Below are positions 61,823 to 64,000 of a stretch of DNA of 64,000 bases, one piece after another. The DNA comes from Gracilibacillus salinarum (GTDB taxonomy: Bacteria; Bacillota; Bacilli; Bacillales; Amphibacillaceae), in contig NZ_CP095071.1 in the NCBI RefSeq assembly GCF_022919575.1, positions 2,232,001 to 2,296,000 of the forward strand, read 5' to 3'. Under the pieces are notes generated by a model. That model saw only the letters and a program-made list of their open reading frames with translations. It was not told the DNA's origin and searched no databases. The position numbers were made by a program, and so were the translations under genes. How positions within the stretch are numbered: position 1 is the first letter of the stretch; each line of letters begins with the position of its first letter.

Positions 61823-62572
61823 TTAGACGTGAGGTAAAATCCGTTGCAGGAATTGCTTCGTTCTTGGCTCTTTCGGATTTTCCAAAACATCTCGTGGTGT
61901 ACCTTGTTCAACAATGTAACCATCATCCATAAACAGGACATGATCGGAAACTTCTTTCGCGAAAGAAACTTCATGTGTGACCACTACCATCGTCCATCCT
62001 TCATTGGCTAGCTCTTTAATAACACCTAATACATCGCCAATTAACTCAGGATCCAATGCAGAGGTCGGCTCATCAAACAGCATTAACTCCGGTTCAATAG
62101 CAAGCGCACGCGCAATGCCTACCCGCTGTTGCTGGCCACCTGACAACTGATATGGATACAAGTCAATTTTATCAGCCAGACCGACTTTATCTAATAAATG
62201 CTTGGCCTCTTTTTCTGCTGTTTGTTTATCCTTACCTTGCACAACAACTGGTCCTTCTGTAACATTCTCTAAAGCTGTCTTATGAGGGAACAAATTATAA
62301 GATTGAAAAACCATGCCAGCTTTCCTTCTTAAAGTCAGCATGTCTTTTTTACTACGCTTGCCACTAAAATCAAGTGAAAAACCATCGTCGAATTGATAGT
62401 GGCCATGGTCAGGAATCTCCAGACCATTTAAGCAACGAAGTAATGTTGTTTTCCCTGACCCTGATGGCCCCATAATGGTTACAACTTTCCCTTTATTAAT
62501 ATCAATGGATATATCTTTCAATACATCTAATGAACCAAAACTTTTCTGTAGTTGCTTGATCGATAACAGCAT
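61823..62572 (-). CDS. tcyC: L-cystine ABC transporter ATP-binding protein
   Basis: About 249-residue ATPase of the polar amino acid class. Walker [11 protein letters not shown]-loop [18 protein letters not shown], signature [15 protein letters not shown], Walker [18 protein letters not shown] and the H-loop [12 protein letters not shown] are all intact. I use the second of two adjacent ATG codons, better spaced from GGGGGG. It ends the tcyABC operon and follows the permease by a few bases. Confidence 0.9.
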   Translation of the reverse strand: MLLSIKQLQKSFGSLDVLKDISIDINKGKVVTIMGPSGSGKTTLLRCLNGLEIPDHGHYQFDDGFSLDFSGKRSKKDMLTLRRKAGMVFQSYNLFPHKTALENVTEGPVVVQGKDKQTAEKEAKHLLDKVGLADKIDLYPYQLSGGQQQRVGIARALAIEPELMLFDEPTSALDPELIGDVLGVIKELANEGWTMVVVTHEVSFAKEVSDHVLFMDDGYIVEQGTPRDVLENPKEPRTKQFLQRILPHV

Positions 62573-62583
62573 CATATCCCCCC

Positions 62584-63264
62584 TTATTTAGCAATATATC
62601 GCTCCAGCCTGCGTTCGACCACTTCTTGTATGAGCGATAAAATGAAGCATATAACCCAATACAGAACAGCTGCTTCCACATACAAGATCATAAACTCATA
62701 CGTAGAAGATGCGATTTCCTGCGCTTCACGGAATAATTCTGTTACTAAGATCATCGATGCTAAAGATGTATCTTTTACTAGACTAATAAATGTATTGGAA
62801 AGTGGTGGTATCGATACTCTTGTTGCCTGGGGAAGAATTATTCTTCTTAATGTCGTTCCATACCCCATCCCGATCGTATAGCCCGCTTCCCATTGTCCTT
62901 TAGGAATTGAAGAAATGGAGGCCCGAATAATTTCAGATGCATATGCCCCAACATTTAATGAAAAAGCAATGACAGCGCTCGGCAATGGATCAATCGTTAG
63001 ACCAATAGAAGGAAGCCCGTAAAACACAATAAATAATTGAACAAGTAACGGGGTTCCTCTCACAGCCGAAACGTAAAAAACAGCCGGCGCCCTAACAATT
63101 TTCAAGGAAGATAAGCGCATCACAGCTGTCAATAAAGCGATAAGAAGTCCGATTGCAAAGGAAATAAGTGTTAGCGGAATGGTATATTTAATTGCTCCTT
63201 CGACCATAGGACCAAAAGCACGGGAAATTAAATCCCATGCTTCTGCACCACTTGTCACCGTCAT
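62584..63264 (-). CDS. tcyB: L-cystine ABC transporter permease
   Basis: About 226-residue permease with the HisM-type amino acid permease domain ([66 protein letters not shown], then [28 protein letters not shown]). The start is uncertain: ATG 63264 lies just after the tcyA stop and is used here, but ATG 63288 and GTG 63297 overlap tcyA and are possible. Translational coupling to tcyA would explain the poor ribosome site. Confidence 0.85.
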   Translation of the reverse strand: MTVTSGAEAWDLISRAFGPMVEGAIKYTIPLTLISFAIGLLIALLTAVMRLSSLKIVRAPAVFYVSAVRGTPLLVQLFIVFYGLPSIGLTIDPLPSAVIAFSLNVGAYASEIIRASISSIPKGQWEAGYTIGMGYGTTLRRIILPQATRVSIPPLSNTFISLVKDTSLASMILVTELFREAQEIASSTYEFMILYVEAAVLYWVICFILSLIQEVVERRLERYIAK

Positions 63265-63271
63265 AATTAAA

Positions 63272-64000
63272 TTATTTGACAGAAACATCTTCACCAAACC
63301 ATTCTTTCGAAATTTCTGCTAATGTTCCATCCTCTTTCATTTCCGCTAATTCGTCATTAAATGCATTTACAAGCTCTTCATTTCCTTTGCGGAAGGTAAA
63401 CGCCGTTTCAGATACATCGTCTAATTCCGCTGCAATCTTGACATCTTCATTGTTTGTTTCATTCATATATTGTAAGACAGCTAATTTATCGTTCACCGTT
63501 ACATCCACACGACCTAATTTAATATTTTCAACAGCCTGTGCCATTCCCTCTACACCAACAACCTCTGCTCCATATTCTGTTGCAATCTCTTTAAAATTAC
63601 TAGTTAAGGACTGGGCTGACTTTTTGCCTTCTAAATCTTCAAAGGCAGTGATTTCTTCATTTGAAGATGGTACAACCAGCACCGCTCCTGTATACGTATA
63701 TGGATCAGAAAAATTATACTTTTCTAATCGTTCATCATTGATCCCTACTTGATTGGCAATAACGTCAAAACGCTCTGCATTCAAGCCGGCAAACATTGAA
63801 TCCCATTGTGTTTCATTGAACTCTACTTCTAACCCGAGACGGGAAGCTACTTCACACATTACTTCGACATCGTACCCCGTTAGTTCATCCTTATCATTAT
63901 GGAATGAAAAGGGTGGATACGTTCCCTCTGTGCCTACCGTTATGACGCCTTTTTCCTGAATTTCTTCATATAAATTAGAGGATTCTTCCTCTTGTCCACT
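63272..64000 (-). CDS. tcyA: L-cystine-binding protein, partial (N-terminus beyond window)
   Basis: Solute-binding protein for cystine; the frame is open to base 64000, so the signal peptide and about 30 residues are missing. The visible part starts in the Ser/Glu-rich linker and continues [35 protein letters not shown], then [25 protein letters not shown] and [35 protein letters not shown], all near identical to B. subtilis TcyA patterns. It ends [11 protein letters not shown]. It leads the tcyABC operon. Confidence 0.92.
   Translation of the reverse strand, partial: SGQEEESSNLYEEIQEKGVITVGTEGTYPPFSFHNDKDELTGYDVEVMCEVASRLGLEVEFNETQWDSMFAGLNAERFDVIANQVGINDERLEKYNFSDPYTYTGAVLVVPSSNEEITAFEDLEGKKSAQSLTSNFKEIATEYGAEVVGVEGMAQAVENIKLGRVDVTVNDKLAVLQYMNETNNEDVKIAAELDDVSETAFTFRKGNEELVNAFNDELAEMKEDGTLAEISKEWFGEDVSVK

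Overview
The window reads as a chromosomal stretch from a low-GC, Gram-positive, probably halophilic or alkaliphilic member of the Bacillaceae. The grounds are strong AAGGAGG ribosome binding sites, frequent TTG and GTG starts, acidic lipoproteins, and orthologues of Bacillus genes (yerD, yesL, helD, yfiBC, ytrAB, mhqO, fosB, tcyABC, yjbQ). A Gracilibacillus-like genus is an inference. I see no phage genes, transposase, tRNA, rRNA or CRISPR array.

Layout. 1-14 kb: the N-terminal part of a maltodextrin-type binding protein, an AraC regulator, a ROK repressor, a YerD-like glutamate-synthase-domain protein, an aldo/keto reductase, and a YesN/YesM two-component system followed by a three-gene sugar ABC importer with no hydrolase beside it. 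15-17.5 kb: adenine deaminase and a YesL-like membrane protein. 17.7-25.6 kb: a complete xylo-oligosaccharide module on the minus strand in the order sensor kinase, response regulator, binding protein, two permeases, GH52 beta-xylosidase (xynDCEFG-xynB2). Both catalytic residues of the xylosidase fall at their reference positions (E335, D495).

26-33 kb: a DeoR regulator, a HAD phosphatase, an MhqO-like ring-cleaving dioxygenase with an MhqR-type operator, a TPP riboswitch in front of thiW, and a YvgN-like reductase. 32.7-41 kb looks like a drug-response block: an ABC-F ribosomal protection protein, the RNA polymerase recycling factor HelD and a YfiB/YfiC exporter pair. The ABC-F gene has a 400-base leader with its own promoter, a 14-codon ORF encoding MTHSMRLRFPALNQ (nearly the ErmD/ErmK macrolide-sensing leader peptide), two intrinsic terminators and a second 7-codon ORF. 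I consider this the most interesting functional find.

41-47 kb: a phnDCE1E2 importer and a ytrABC-like operon. 47.7-56.7 kb: mostly small stress or accessory genes (DUF1002, RidA, YjbQ, a MerR/CPBP pair, two CrcB subunits, two GNAT proteins, FosB, small membrane proteins). 56.9-61 kb: a galacturonate module (uxaC, uxaE) with a divergent LacI regulator, a perfect 16-bp palindromic operator and a catabolite-repression site. The window ends with a lone LarC C-terminal domain protein and the cystine importer tcyABC, cut by the edge.

The second theme is repeats. Six copies and one deletion derivative of a 540-650 bp element (type 1) lie in intergenic regions. They have terminal inverted repeats TTCCTATAATATGGATTATG and two long imperfect hairpin arms. 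Their outer flanks are conserved while the interior occurs in both orientations, as if it could flip. A second family (type 2, 150-205 bp) and a 50-bp family (type 3) are also dispersed. Types 1 and 2 usually sit against intrinsic terminators through a shared TATACTTTCTTGACT-like junction.
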